Origin: Agromyces mariniharenae | Lineage (GTDB): Bacteria > Actinomycetota > Actinomycetes > Actinomycetales > Microbacteriaceae | Assembly: GCF_008122505.1 (NCBI RefSeq) | Contig: NZ_VSSB01000001.1 | Coordinates: 1,100,891 to 1,164,890 of the forward strand | Reading direction: 5' to 3' | Length of the DNA: 64,000 nt | Shown here: one piece after another, positions 34,876-43,044 of the stretch | Layout of the letters: each line of letters opens with the position of its first letter | Position numbering within the stretch: the first letter of the stretch is position 1 | Notes under the pieces: model-generated | Seen by the model: only the letters and a program-made list of their open reading frames with translations | Databases searched by the model: none | Told to the model about the DNA's origin: nothing | Translations under genes and position numbers: made by a program

Positions 34876-35073
34876 ATGCACGCAGCGGTCGGCGAACGCC
34901 TCGTCATCCACGGCAAGCAGGTCGGCCAGTCCGACCGCCACGGCGAGATCCTGGAGGTCCGCGGCGCGGACGGCGGTCCGCCCTACATGGTCCGCTTCGA
35001 CGACGGGCACGAGACGCTGCTCTACCCCGGCGCGGACTGCGAGCTGGAGCACGAGCACCAGTCGCACGCCTGA
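34876..35073 (+). CDS. DUF1918 small protein
   Basis: 65 residues: VGERLVIHGKQVGQSDRHGEI, then PPYMVRFDDGHETLLYPGADC. This is the DUF1918 pattern (SH3-like small barrel) widely found in actinobacteria, function unknown. A strong GGAGGGAG site precedes ATG 34876. Monocistronic; the palindromic repeat 9 bp beyond the stop may end its transcript. Confidence 0.9.
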   Translation: MHAAVGERLVIHGKQVGQSDRHGEILEVRGADGGPPYMVRFDDGHETLLYPGADCELEHEHQSHA

Positions 35074-35081
35074 ACGTTCCA

Positions 35082-35156
35082 CCCTCGCGACTCCTGAAAA
35101 CAAGGACGCCGCGCTCTGTCGCATCTGCGTCCTTGTTTTCAGGAGTCGCGCGAGGG
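35082..35156. repeat. Dispersed palindrome 'CTCCTGAAAACAAGGACG', copy 2
   Basis: Perfect 21-bp arms at 35089-35109 and 35127-35147 (core ACTCCTGAAAACAAGGACGC and its complement), 17-nt loop. The stem goes on with CCCTCGC / GCGAGGG (35082-35088 and 35150-35156) after a 2-nt bulge. It shares its arms with 18479-18535 but not its loop. It lies between two genes read in the same direction. Confidence 0.85.
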
Positions 35157-35256
35157 AAACGTCGCTGTCGTCGGGAGCGCAGGGCATTCGAGGGATGCCG
35201 GCGGTTGCCGACGCACTCGAGCGGATGCCGCGGCATCGTCGATTACCGTTGAGCCC

Positions 35257-36027
35257 ATGTTCCACTCCTACGCCGCGATCGGCGACAGCTTCACCGAGGG
35301 GGTCGGCGACGAGCTGCCCGACGGCAGCGTGCGCGGATGGGCCGACTTCGTGGCCATGGGGCTCGCCATCGCCGCGCGCGAGCCGGTCGGCTACGCGAAC
35401 CTCGCGATCCGCGGCCGCAAGCTCGGGCCGATCGTCGACGAGCAGCTCGAGACCGCCATCGCGCTGCGCCCCGAGGTCATCAGCTTCAACGGCGGCGGCA
35501 ACGACATGCTGCGCCCGCGCATGCCCGAGGAGCGCGTCGCCGACCGCTTCCGCCAGGCCGTGCATCGCATCCGCGACGAGGGCATCCACGTGCTCATGCT
35601 CAGCGGCGCGAACCCCACCGACCACCTGCCGCTCGGGCGCGTGTTCGACGCACGCGGCGTGCGGCTCACCGCGGCGCTCGGCGACCTCGCCGAGCTCGAC
35701 GGCGTGACGTTCGTCGACAACTTCAACGACCGGGGGCTGCGCGACATCCGCTACTGGTCGCCCGACAAGCTGCACCTCAACTCGCTCGGGCACGCCCGCG
35801 TCGCCAGCAACGTGCTCACGGCCATCGGCGTCGCGACGCCCGAGGAGTGGGGCGTCGCCGAGGTCGCGGCGGCGCCGCCCGGTCCGCGCAGCCGCAACAC
35901 CGCGACGTACTACCGGGAGTTCGTGCTGCCGTGGATCGGCCGCCGCCTCACGGGGCGCTCGTCGGGCGACGGGCGCACGGCGAAGCGTCCCACGCTCGAG
36001 CCGTTGGCGCCGGATGCCGCGCACTGA
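35257..36027 (+). CDS. SGNH/GDSL-type hydrolase
   Basis: 256 residues. Block I has IGDSFTEGVGD with nucleophile Ser11. Block III has SFNGGGNDML (Asn82). Block V has DKLHLNSLGHARVA with Asp170 and His173. The oxyanion Gly is in LAIRGRKLG. There is no signal peptide, so it is probably a cytosolic esterase or lipase of broad type. ATG 35257. The stop lies inside a short palindrome (GCGCACTGACGTGCGC) that is repeated 76 bp further on. The substrate cannot be told from the sequence. Confidence 0.92.
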   Translation: MFHSYAAIGDSFTEGVGDELPDGSVRGWADFVAMGLAIAAREPVGYANLAIRGRKLGPIVDEQLETAIALRPEVISFNGGGNDMLRPRMPEERVADRFRQAVHRIRDEGIHVLMLSGANPTDHLPLGRVFDARGVRLTAALGDLAELDGVTFVDNFNDRGLRDIRYWSPDKLHLNSLGHARVASNVLTAIGVATPEEWGVAEVAAAPPGPRSRNTATYYREFVLPWIGRRLTGRSSGDGRTAKRPTLEPLAPDAAH

Positions 36028-36121
36028 CGTGCGCAGACGCCCTCGACGACGGCCCGCGGCAGTCGCCCGCCGACGTCGCTGCCTGTCGGAATCGGCGCAC
36101 TGACGTGCGCCCGCGGCATCC
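36012..36121. repeat. Paired short palindromes in a larger inverted repeat
   Basis: GCGCACTGACGTGCGC occurs at 36019-36034 and again at 36095-36110, each able to form a 6-bp stem. They are enclosed by GGATGCCGC (36012-36020) and GCGGCATCC (36113-36121). The unit fills the gap between the convergent SGNH and FBP genes and overlaps the SGNH stop codon. It may end transcription from both sides. Confidence 0.55.
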
Positions 36122-36127
36122 GCTCGC

Positions 36128-36625
36128 TCAGGCCGCGCCGAGCACGTCGGCGACGAACGCGCGCGTGCGGCGGGCGAGCCCGTCGATGCGCTCGATCTCG
36201 CGCACGCTCGGCATGACCTCCGACGGCGCAGGCGGACGGCCGAGCCGCACGGTCTCCTGGCAGGCGAGGTCGCTGCACATGTAGGTGCCGATGCTGTCGC
36301 CCCGCTCCCCCGCGGCGCCGGCCTTGCGCGCCGAGAACAGCTCGACCTGGTCGCCGGGCTGCGCCGTGTGGCAGAGGTTGCAGATCGCGGCGCGATGACG
36401 GGAGCCGTTGGCGCCGGCCGCGCGCAGCACGACGCCGACCGGCTCGCCGTCGAGCTCGGTGACGAGGTAGCCGCGACCGGAGATGCGCGGGTCGCGCCAC
36501 GCGAACGCGTCGAGGTGCGCCCACTCGGTGAGCGGGAAGTCGTGCGGCAGCGACAGCTGGGCGAGCTCCGCATCGCTCGCGTTGCCGAACGTCTCGCGGA
36601 TCTCGGTCTCGATCAGCGGCTGCAT
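36128..36625 (-). CDS. FBP-domain (EF-G-binding, FusB-like) zinc-finger protein
   Basis: 165 residues. The C-terminal half is a treble-clef zinc site as in FusB/fibronectin-binding-like proteins: ICNLCHT (Cys82, Cys85) and YMCSDLACQE (Cys117, Cys122), with a conserved RHRAA before it. Members bind elongation factor G and can give fusidic acid tolerance or free stalled ribosomes; for actinobacterial copies this is inference. ATG 36625 has GGGAGGGG directly upstream. 52 bp downstream of the next minus-strand gene's start region, probably its own transcript. Confidence 0.82.
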   Translation of the reverse strand: MQPLIETEIRETFGNASDAELAQLSLPHDFPLTEWAHLDAFAWRDPRISGRGYLVTELDGEPVGVVLRAAGANGSRHRAAICNLCHTAQPGDQVELFSARKAGAAGERGDSIGTYMCSDLACQETVRLGRPPAPSEVMPSVREIERIDGLARRTRAFVADVLGAA

Positions 36626-36677
36626 GCATCCCCTCCCGTGCGCCCCTCCCAGTGTACGAACCCCGCGGGGAAGGGGG

Positions 36678-37529
36678 TCAGGGCTCCACCGTCCAGTCGA
36701 TCTCGGTGGAGTCGGGCCCCCACGTGACGACGACGACGTCCCCCGGCCCGACCCGGCGCGGGCGCGCGCCGTTGCGGATGTCGTCCGCGGCGATGAGGCG
36801 GGTGAGCCCGTGCGCCTGGAACTCCTGCAGCGTCGCGCACGAGCGCTCCCAGTCGAAGAAGTACAGCCGCCGCGACAGCATGCAGACGCGGCCGTCGTCG
36901 CGGAACACCCAGAACTCGTAGCCGAACGCACGCCCGAGCGACCGCAGCGTGGCCGCCTCGTCGGGTCCGAGACGAGCGCCCGTGGCGACCTGGTCGGCGA
37001 GCTCGAGGTCGTCGGGCAGCAGCTCGTGCTCGAACACGCCGAGCCCGCGCGGCGGCGAGAGGGCGTCGCGCGCGGGACCGACGAGCGCGATGCCCGTTGC
37101 GACGAGCAGGAACCCCGCGATCGCGGCGACCACCACCTGGGTGCGGGTGGGCCGCCAGCGCGGCGGCGGCTCCTCGGCGACGGGCGGCGCGGTGGTCGCC
37201 ACCGTGCGGCCCTCGTCGGCCGCCGGCGCGTCGTCGTCGCCCGCGGCATCCGAATCGTCGACGTCGTCGGTGCCGCCGTCCCGGGTCCGTGTGCCGGTCG
37301 ATCGAGGCGAGTCGCGCGGGCCCGACGAGACGGGCGAGACGAGCCGGTCCGTCGACACGGATGCCGCGGGCATCGCCGGCGCCGCAGGGCTCGCACGCGC
37401 GGCGAGCTCGGCCTCGATCTCGGCCAGCTCCGTCGCGGCGGCGCTCTCGGCACCGTCGCGCGTGCCGTAGACGATCCGCCGAAGCTCCTCGCGTCGGCGC
37501 TCAAGCGGATCCTCGTGCTCGATTCCCAT
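36678..37529 (-). CDS. Single-pass membrane protein of unknown function
   Basis: 283 residues: charged N-terminus with a helix (RRREELRRIVYGT), a long acidic and Pro/Thr-rich linker (~45-128), one transmembrane helix (~130-150, TQVVVAAIAGFLLVATGIALV) and a folded C-terminal domain (~165-283) rich in aromatic residues (FGYEFWVFRDDGRVCMLSRRLYFFDWERSC). The C-terminal domain has two Cys that could form a disulfide outside the cell. I do not recognise the family. Start ATG 37529. Confidence 0.8.
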   Translation of the reverse strand: MGIEHEDPLERRREELRRIVYGTRDGAESAAATELAEIEAELAARASPAAPAMPAASVSTDRLVSPVSSGPRDSPRSTGTRTRDGGTDDVDDSDAAGDDDAPAADEGRTVATTAPPVAEEPPPRWRPTRTQVVVAAIAGFLLVATGIALVGPARDALSPPRGLGVFEHELLPDDLELADQVATGARLGPDEAATLRSLGRAFGYEFWVFRDDGRVCMLSRRLYFFDWERSCATLQEFQAHGLTRLIAADDIRNGARPRRVGPGDVVVVTWGPDSTEIDWTVEP

Positions 37530-37575
37530 GTCGTGTCCCGGCCTCCCCGCCGGGTCGGCGCCCGCGCGCCGCAGG

Positions 37576-38523
37576 TCAGCGTTCGGGCGGCGTCACCTCC
37601 GCGGCATCCGTCGCCCGTTCGGCAGCGACGCCGTCGCGCCGCGCCTCGCGGTCGCCTCCGCGTCCCCGGATGAGGAAGCCGAAGCCGAGCGCGATGAAGA
37701 ACATGAGCACGCCGTACACCGCGGCGGGCAGGCTCATCTCGACGCTGCCGATCACGGTCTGCGCGATGACGATCGCGAGCGTCGCGTTGTGGATGCCGAT
37801 CTCGAAGGAGCTCGCGATCGCCTGCCGACGGTCGACCCGCAGCATCCGCGGGACGACGAAGCCGAGCGTGAGGCTCAGGATGCAGAAGAGCACCGTGATG
37901 CCCGCCAGTCGGCCGAAGTTGTCGAGCAGGAGCTGGAGGTTCGACACGATGGCGCCCGCGATGACCACGACGAGGATGACGATCGACGCGATGCGCACGG
38001 GCCGGTCCATGCGGTCGGCGAAGGCGGGCTTCCACCAGCGCACCAGCATGCCGAGCACGACCGGCCCGAGCACGATGAGGAACACCTCGATCGCCTTGGC
38101 CGGCTGCAGCCCGAGCGCCTCGTCGCCCGGCAGGAAGTAGGCGATCGCGAGGTTCGTGATGAGCGGCAGCGTGACGACCGCGATGACCGAGTTCAACGCG
38201 GTGAGCGAGATGTTGAGCGCGACGTCGCCGCGGAACAGGTGGCTGTAGAGGTTGGCGGTCGTGCCGCCGGGCGACGCGGCGAGCAGCAGCATGCCGACCG
38301 CGAGCACGGGCGGCAGCTGGAACCACAGCACGAGGCCGAAGCAGAGCGCGGGGAGCACGAGCAGCTGGCAGAGGAGCGCGATGATCACCGCCTTCGGATG
38401 GCGCCCCACGCGTGCGAAGTCGCGCGGCGTCAGGGCGAGGCCCAGGCCGAACATGATGATGCCGAGGGCGACGGGCAATCCGATGGTGGTCAACGCTGAT
38501 CCCATGCGGACAGTGTCGCTCAT
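37576..38523 (-). CDS. BASS-family sodium/organic anion symporter
   Basis: 315 residues with about nine or ten helices and the bile acid:sodium symporter (SBF) pattern: FGLGLALTPRDFARVGRHPKAV near the N-terminus, LLLAASPGGTTANLYSHLFRGDVALNISLTALNS (~80-115, sodium site region), and FEIGIHNATLAIVIA in the C-terminal half. It carries bile-acid-like, pantoate or keto-acid anions in relatives; the substrate here is unknown. ATG 38523. The C-terminal 25 residues are a polar tail rich in Arg/Glu. Confidence 0.9.
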   Translation of the reverse strand: MSDTVRMGSALTTIGLPVALGIIMFGLGLALTPRDFARVGRHPKAVIIALLCQLLVLPALCFGLVLWFQLPPVLAVGMLLLAASPGGTTANLYSHLFRGDVALNISLTALNSVIAVVTLPLITNLAIAYFLPGDEALGLQPAKAIEVFLIVLGPVVLGMLVRWWKPAFADRMDRPVRIASIVILVVVIAGAIVSNLQLLLDNFGRLAGITVLFCILSLTLGFVVPRMLRVDRRQAIASSFEIGIHNATLAIVIAQTVIGSVEMSLPAAVYGVLMFFIALGFGFLIRGRGGDREARRDGVAAERATDAAEVTPPER

Positions 38524-38557
38524 GCCGGGCCCGCGAGGGAATGGGCCCGTTCAGGGG

Positions 38558-39640
38558 TCAGCGGATTCCGGCCACGACCGCCTGCACGCGCTCGCGGAGC
38601 GCTGGGGAGATCGGCGCCGATCCGGCGTCGTCGGCCGCGGCATCCTGCCCCTCGGCGCTGGACACCCACTCGAGGTAGGCGTGCACGAGCTCGCCATCGT
38701 CGGGATCGACGTACTCGCGGCACGCGATGACGTAGCTCACGAGGACGAGCGGGTAGACGCCGGGCTCGGTGGTGGCCCGGTCGACGTCGATCACGAGGTC
38801 GTCGTCGGCGCGGCCGGGCTGCATCGGCGAGACGTCGACCACGGCGGCCGCCGACGCGGCGGTGGGCTCGACGAACTCGTCGCCGACGCGCAGCGTGGCC
38901 ACGTCGAGCCCATCGGCCCGGGAGGCGTCGAGGTAGCCGATGACGTTCGCGCCGTCGCGGATGACCGCGGCGATGCCCGAGTTGCCCTGGGCCGCCTCGC
39001 CCTCGATCGGGAACGCGTCGTCGGGCTCGAACGGCCAGTGCTCGGGCGCCGCCTCGGCGAGGTAGTCGGTGAAGTTCTCGGTCGTGCCCGAGTCGTCGGA
39101 GCGGTGCACCGGTGAGATGCGCGCGTCGGGCAGCGCCGCACCGGGATTGAGCGAGGCGAGCGCGGGGTCGTTCCACCGCTCGATCTCGCCCGAGAAGATC
39201 CCCGCCACCGCGTCCGCGTCGAGCTGCAGGCGATCGACGCCCTCGACGTTGAACGCGAGCACGATGGGCGAGAGGTACACGGGGAGGTTCACGGCGCCCG
39301 AGCCCACCGCGCACTCCGGCGTCTCCGACTCGGTCTCGTCGATCGAGAGCGCCGTGTCACTGCCGGCGTATCCGACCGCGCCGACGAGGAACTGCTCGCG
39401 TCCGGCGCCCGAACCCGCGGGGTCGTAGTTCACCGTGACGCTCGCGTTCGCGCGCTGGAACCCGGCGACCCATGCGTCCTGCGCGGCGCCCTGGGCCGAC
39501 GAGCCGGCGCCGTCGAGGGTGCCCGAGAGGTCGCTCCGCGCGTCGCCCATCTCGTTCGCGGCACAGCCCGAGAGGACGAGTGCGGCCGCGGCGATCAGTC
39601 CGATCGCGGCGGCGGGACGGGACGCGGGCATGCGGGCCAT
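38558..39640 (-). CDS. pstS: Phosphate-binding lipoprotein PstS, orphan
   Basis: 360 residues. Lipoprotein signal peptide with lipobox VLSGC (Cys ~26), followed by the PstS fold: GAGSSAQGAAQDAW, YDPAGSGAGREQFL, phosphate-loop residues in VHRSDDSGTTENFTDYL and QGNSGIAAVI. PstS delivers phosphate to PstCAB, but no pstC, pstA or pstB follows; the next gene downstream is the BASS symporter. The transporter genes must lie elsewhere or have been lost. ATG 39640 (or 39631). A palindrome lies 1 bp from its start, shared with the divergent secreted-protein gene. Confidence 0.9.
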   Translation of the reverse strand: MARMPASRPAAAIGLIAAAALVLSGCAANEMGDARSDLSGTLDGAGSSAQGAAQDAWVAGFQRANASVTVNYDPAGSGAGREQFLVGAVGYAGSDTALSIDETESETPECAVGSGAVNLPVYLSPIVLAFNVEGVDRLQLDADAVAGIFSGEIERWNDPALASLNPGAALPDARISPVHRSDDSGTTENFTDYLAEAAPEHWPFEPDDAFPIEGEAAQGNSGIAAVIRDGANVIGYLDASRADGLDVATLRVGDEFVEPTAASAAAVVDVSPMQPGRADDDLVIDVDRATTEPGVYPLVLVSYVIACREYVDPDDGELVHAYLEWVSSAEGQDAAADDAGSAPISPALRERVQAVVAGIR

Positions 39641-39641
39641 C

Positions 39642-39656
39642 GTAGCGAATCGCTAC
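39642..39656. promoter_or_regulatory. 15-bp palindrome between pstS and a secreted-protein gene
   Basis: GTAGCGA-A-TCGCTAC (39642-39656), a perfect dyad with one central base, right at the divergent starts. On the minus strand it contains the probable pstS 5' leader. Could be an operator for both genes; no regulator assigned. Confidence 0.4.
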
Positions 39657-39723
39657 CATGGGCCCACTGAACGGCGAGACCGCCGGTCGGCGTCTCGTCT
39701 CCGCGCACGACCGAGGAGTCACG

Positions 39724-40188
39724 ATGAACCGCTGGCTGTCATCCGCCGCCGTCACGCTCGCCGCCGTCGCTATGATCGGCGTCGCCCAGCCCGCCGCCGC
39801 GGCGCCACCCGACTCGGTCGGCGGCTCGTTCGACGTGGCCGGGATCTGCCCGTTCACCGTGCTGGTCGAGATCGAGGGCAAGGCGAAGACGATCGAGCGG
39901 CCCGACGGGAGCTTCATCCTCACGTCGCCCGGCCTCGTCGCCACGGTGACGAACACCTCGACCGACGCGTCGGAGACCTGGTCGATCTCCGGCAGCTTCC
40001 ACCAGAGCACGCTGCCGAACGGCGACACGTTCACCAAGATGACCGGCAGGAACCTCGTGACCGACCCCGTGGCCGGCTTCGCCCTGATCTCGGGCGACTT
40101 CTCGTTCACCGCCGCGCCCGACGGGTCGATCGTGGTGCCGCTGAACGGCACCGGGCGCATCGTCGACGTCTGCGAAGTGCTCGGGTAG
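39724..40188 (+). CDS. Small secreted protein of unknown function
   Basis: 154 residues. A classical signal peptide (MNRWLSSAAVTLAAVAMIG, cleavage likely after AQPAAAA near residue 28) and a ~125-residue domain of beta type with GTFDVAG-like start (GGSFDVAGICPFTVLVEIEGKAK) and two Cys (in GICPF and VDVCEVLG) that could pair. The central part reads like a beta-sandwich with regularly spaced Thr/Ser. I do not know the family. ATG 39724 is chosen over an upstream start because it gives the signal peptide. Divergent from pstS. Confidence 0.8.
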   Translation: MNRWLSSAAVTLAAVAMIGVAQPAAAAPPDSVGGSFDVAGICPFTVLVEIEGKAKTIERPDGSFILTSPGLVATVTNTSTDASETWSISGSFHQSTLPNGDTFTKMTGRNLVTDPVAGFALISGDFSFTAAPDGSIVVPLNGTGRIVDVCEVLG

Positions 40189-40213
40189 CGCGCGCCAGGA
40201 TCTCCCCGCCGGC

Positions 40214-41554
40214 TCAGTCGAGGACGAGCCGCGGGCGGTCGTCGACGGCCGGACACCACCCGGCGGGCGTGCGCTCGTAGGCGTGCGCCGGGCCGTCGGC
40301 GACGAGGCGCGCGAGCGCGTCGAGGAACCGGTCGACGTCATCGGCCGAGGAGCCGGCGCCGAGGCTGGCGCGCAGGCCGTTGGACCGGCGCGCGACCCGG
40401 TCGAAGAACGGATGCGCGCAGAAGCGGCCCGCGCGCACCGAGATGCCGTGCTCCGCGGCGAGCGCCGCGGCGACGAGCCCGACCGACCCGTCCTCCACCT
40501 CGATGGTGGCGATGCCGAGCCGGTCGTCGGCGTCGTCGAAGCCGCGGATGACCCGGATGCCGCGCTGTCGGGCGAGCCCCTCGTGCAGGCGCGCCGTGAG
40601 CGCGTCCTCGTGCGTGCGACGGGCGTCGTCGCCGAGCCGGTCGAGTTCGTCGAGCGCCCGCGCGATGGCGGCGATGCCGAGCACGTTCGGCGTGCCGGCC
40701 TCGTGCCGTTCGGGCCCGTGCTTCCACGCGGTCGCGTCGAGCCGTACGGACTCGACCGCACCACCGCCCGCGAGGTGGGCGGGTGCGGCGTCGAGCCAGT
40801 CGGCGCGTCCGACGAGCGCGCCCGAGCCGTAGGGCGCGTAGGCCTTGTGCCCCGAGAACGCGAGGTAGTCGATGCCGGATGCCGCGAGGTCGACCCTGCG
40901 GTGCGGCAGCAGCTGCGCGGCGTCGACCGCGAGCCGGGCGCCGCGTGCGTGCGCGAGGGCGGCGATCGCGGCGACGGGGAGGACCTCGCCCGTCACGTTG
41001 GAGGCGCCGGTGACCGAGACGAGTGCGGCCGGACGGGCGGCGAGCTCCGCGTCGAGGGCCTCGAGCGTCTCGGCGATCGTCGCGCGGCCGACCACGACCC
41101 GGCGCTCGCGCCAGGGCAGCAGGTTGGCGTGGTGCTCGATGTCGAGCACGACGGTCTCGCCGGGCACGGCCGCGGCGAGCAGGTTGAGCGCGTCGGTCGT
41201 GTTGCGGGTGAACACGACGAGGTCGTCGTCGCGCGCGCCGACGTGGCGCGCGACGGTGACGCGGGCGTCCTCGACGAGCGTGGTCGTGGCCTGCGACGGG
41301 TAGCCGCTGCCGCGGTGCACGCTCGCGTAGTACGGCAGCACGCGGGCGACGTGGGCCGCGACCGCGTCGAGCGCGGGAGCGGATGCCGCGACGTCGAGGT
41401 TCACGTGCCGCACCGTGCGTCCGCCGAGCACGGGCACCTCGAGGCCGGCGTCGGCGAGCGCGGCGAGGGGTCCGAGCGCGGGCCGGGACGCGGCATCCGT
41501 CGACGCGCCGAGCGCGCCCGCACGCACTGGCGTGCGCACATCGGTCGCGATCAC
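40214..41554 (-). CDS. Class V aminotransferase, cysteine-desulfurase-like
   Basis: 446 residues, fold-type I PLP enzyme of the class V group (SufS/CsdA-like): VFTRNTTDALNLLA, DIEHHANLLPWRE, VTGASNVTGEVLP, Asp/Gln of VDAAQLLPH, PLP Lys237 in YLAFSGHKAYAPYGSG. The active-site Cys position is kept (RAGRFCAHPF, near 390), though the usual HHC is RFC. It probably acts on a sulfur amino acid. Start GTG 41554 has GAGGAG 5 nt ahead. It is the last gene of the monooxygenase locus, separated by ~185 bp with a repeat, and its promoter region resembles those of the locus. Confidence 0.85.
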   Translation of the reverse strand: MIATDVRTPVRAGALGASTDAASRPALGPLAALADAGLEVPVLGGRTVRHVNLDVAASAPALDAVAAHVARVLPYYASVHRGSGYPSQATTTLVEDARVTVARHVGARDDDLVVFTRNTTDALNLLAAAVPGETVVLDIEHHANLLPWRERRVVVGRATIAETLEALDAELAARPAALVSVTGASNVTGEVLPVAAIAALAHARGARLAVDAAQLLPHRRVDLAASGIDYLAFSGHKAYAPYGSGALVGRADWLDAAPAHLAGGGAVESVRLDATAWKHGPERHEAGTPNVLGIAAIARALDELDRLGDDARRTHEDALTARLHEGLARQRGIRVIRGFDDADDRLGIATIEVEDGSVGLVAAALAAEHGISVRAGRFCAHPFFDRVARRSNGLRASLGAGSSADDVDRFLDALARLVADGPAHAYERTPAGWCPAVDDRPRLVLD

Positions 41555-41680
41555 GGCGGCTCCTCGGGGTGGGTTGGCGTCGAACGTACGGCCGGCGGCG
41601 GCAGCCCGCAACGGTTGGCGTCGCACGGTGTCATGCCGCGCAACATCCGGTAACGGAGCCGCCGCAGCGCGTCGTACTCG

Positions 41681-41724
41681 GTCGTCGAGGAGCGCCCGGC
41701 GAAGCCGGACGCGTATCGAGACGC
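41681..41724. repeat. REP-like element, half copy
   Basis: GTCGTCGAGGAGCGCCCGGC followed by GAAGCCGGACGCGTATCGAG: the left half of the palindrome seen at 13961-14050 and 46496-46606, without the right arm. It lies upstream of the class V aminotransferase and just past the 3' end of the CMD gene. Confidence 0.7.
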
Positions 41725-41739
41725 AGCGATGTCCCCGAA

Positions 41740-42423
41740 TCAGCCCCCGGCCTCCCCGGTCCGCGGCTCTTCGGGCTCCCCGAGCGACAGCATCAGCCGG
41801 TTCGCCCAGTTGAAGAACGCCGCCGAGTGGATCACGTCGGACACCGCCTGCTCGTCGAGCCCGGCGTCCCGCAGTGCCTCGAGGTGCTCGGACTCGAGCC
41901 GCGACGGCGTCGCCGCGAGGGCCACCGCGGCGTCGACGACGGCGCGCCACAGGGCGTCCTGCTCGGCGCCGACCCCGAGGTCGAGCAGCCGCTGCACGTC
42001 GTCGTGGCGCTTCGAGTGGTGCGTCGCGAACCGCGCGTGCACCGACGCGCAGAAGATGCAGCCGTTGAACCGGCTCGTCGCGGCGGCGGCGAGCTCCCGC
42101 TCGGCGCGACCGAGCCCGTCGGCGGCGTTGTAGAAGATGTCCTTGTCGGTGAGCGTGCGCGCCCGCAGGATGTCGGGGTCGCGCACGAGCAGCCGGAAGT
42201 AGTCGCTCTTCACGCGCGAGCGATCGACGAGACCGGCGTACTGGCGCTCGGTGAGCGTCGCCTCGTCGGCGGGCTCCAGCCAGGGCAGCCAGCCGAGCTC
42301 GTCCTGCGTGAAGGCGAGTGGCACGGATGCCCCGGGATGCTCGAGGATGCGCACGGGCGCGTCGCCCGCGCCATCCGTCGACGTGGTCGTGACGGCGTCG
42401 GTCGTGATGGTCGTCTCGGTCAT
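41740..42423 (-). CDS. CMD-type alkylhydroperoxidase-domain protein (Avi_7169 family)
   Basis: 227 residues. A carboxymuconolactone decarboxylase/AhpD fold with the redox motif GCIFCASVHARF (CxxC and the His three residues after the second Cys as in AhpD, ~120-130). The N-terminal ~100 residues (LEHPGASVPLAFTQDELGWLPWLEP) are specific for the Avi_7169-type family, which occurs with the Avi_7170-type CMD protein, an ABC importer and LLM monooxygenase, as here. Probably a peroxidase or reductase acting on an intermediate; no substrate known. ATGA overlap with the gene before it. Confidence 0.87.
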   Translation of the reverse strand: MTETTITTDAVTTTSTDGAGDAPVRILEHPGASVPLAFTQDELGWLPWLEPADEATLTERQYAGLVDRSRVKSDYFRLLVRDPDILRARTLTDKDIFYNAADGLGRAERELAAAATSRFNGCIFCASVHARFATHHSKRHDDVQRLLDLGVGAEQDALWRAVVDAAVALAATPSRLESEHLEALRDAGLDEQAVSDVIHSAAFFNWANRLMLSLGEPEEPRTGEAGG

Positions 42424-43016
42424 GCGGCGTCCTTCGTGGTGAGCAGGCGGAGCCCGGCCGCGACCCGCAGCTGGAACGCGAGGAACGAGACGAGCTGGGA
42501 GAGGGTGACGATGCCGTCGGTCGACCAGCCGGCGTCGGCGAGCGTTGCGAGGGCGACGGCCGACGACTCACGCGGGCGGAAGACGAGCAGGTGCGCGTGT
42601 CCGAGCGCCGCGGCGAGGCGCTCGCCGAGCACGGCGCGTGCCGCGTCGTCGAGCGTGAGACGCGGGCCGGGCACGCTCTCCGCGGCGAGCGGCCCGTCGG
42701 CGGGGTACTCGCCGTATGGTCCTTCGGTGCGAGCGGCCGTCGCCGCGTCGGCCACGGCGTCGGCGAGTGCGTCGCCGCCCGCCGAGCGGGTGAGCGCGCC
42801 GTAGTGGGTGGCCGCCACCTCGTCGTCGTGCAGGATCGCGACGAACTGCGCGACCGATGCGCGCTCGGCGAGGCTCGCGTGCCGCTCGTCGGGATCGGTG
42901 AACAGGGCGTCGTAACTCGCCTGCGCGTTGTCGCGCGTGGCGGGGCGGTGGCGGCGCAGGGCGTCCACGCTCCCGCCGGGTCGTACGCCGGCGAGCCGGT
43001 CGATGATGTCGGTCAT
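42420..43016 (-). CDS. CMD-domain protein (Avi_7170 family)
   Basis: 198 residues, all-helical CMD-type protein that starts MTDIIDRLAGVRPGGSVDALR, then ERASVAQFVAILHDDEVAATHY and the C-terminal AGWSTDGIVTLSQLVSFLAFQLRVAAGL. It lacks the CxxC of AhpD, unlike its neighbour, so it may be the non-redox partner. Such pairs are conserved side by side. ATG 43016; 28-bp gap after the monooxygenase gene. Confidence 0.85.
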   Translation of the reverse strand: MTDIIDRLAGVRPGGSVDALRRHRPATRDNAQASYDALFTDPDERHASLAERASVAQFVAILHDDEVAATHYGALTRSAGGDALADAVADAATAARTEGPYGEYPADGPLAAESVPGPRLTLDDAARAVLGERLAAALGHAHLLVFRPRESSAVALATLADAGWSTDGIVTLSQLVSFLAFQLRVAAGLRLLTTKDAA

Positions 43017-43044
43017 CGGGGTTCCTTTCTGTCTGGTTGGTGGG

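Noticed and set aside
38558..39640. A complete pst operon.
   Set aside because: Neither side has pstC, pstA, pstB or phoU; the neighbours are a BASS symporter and a secreted protein.
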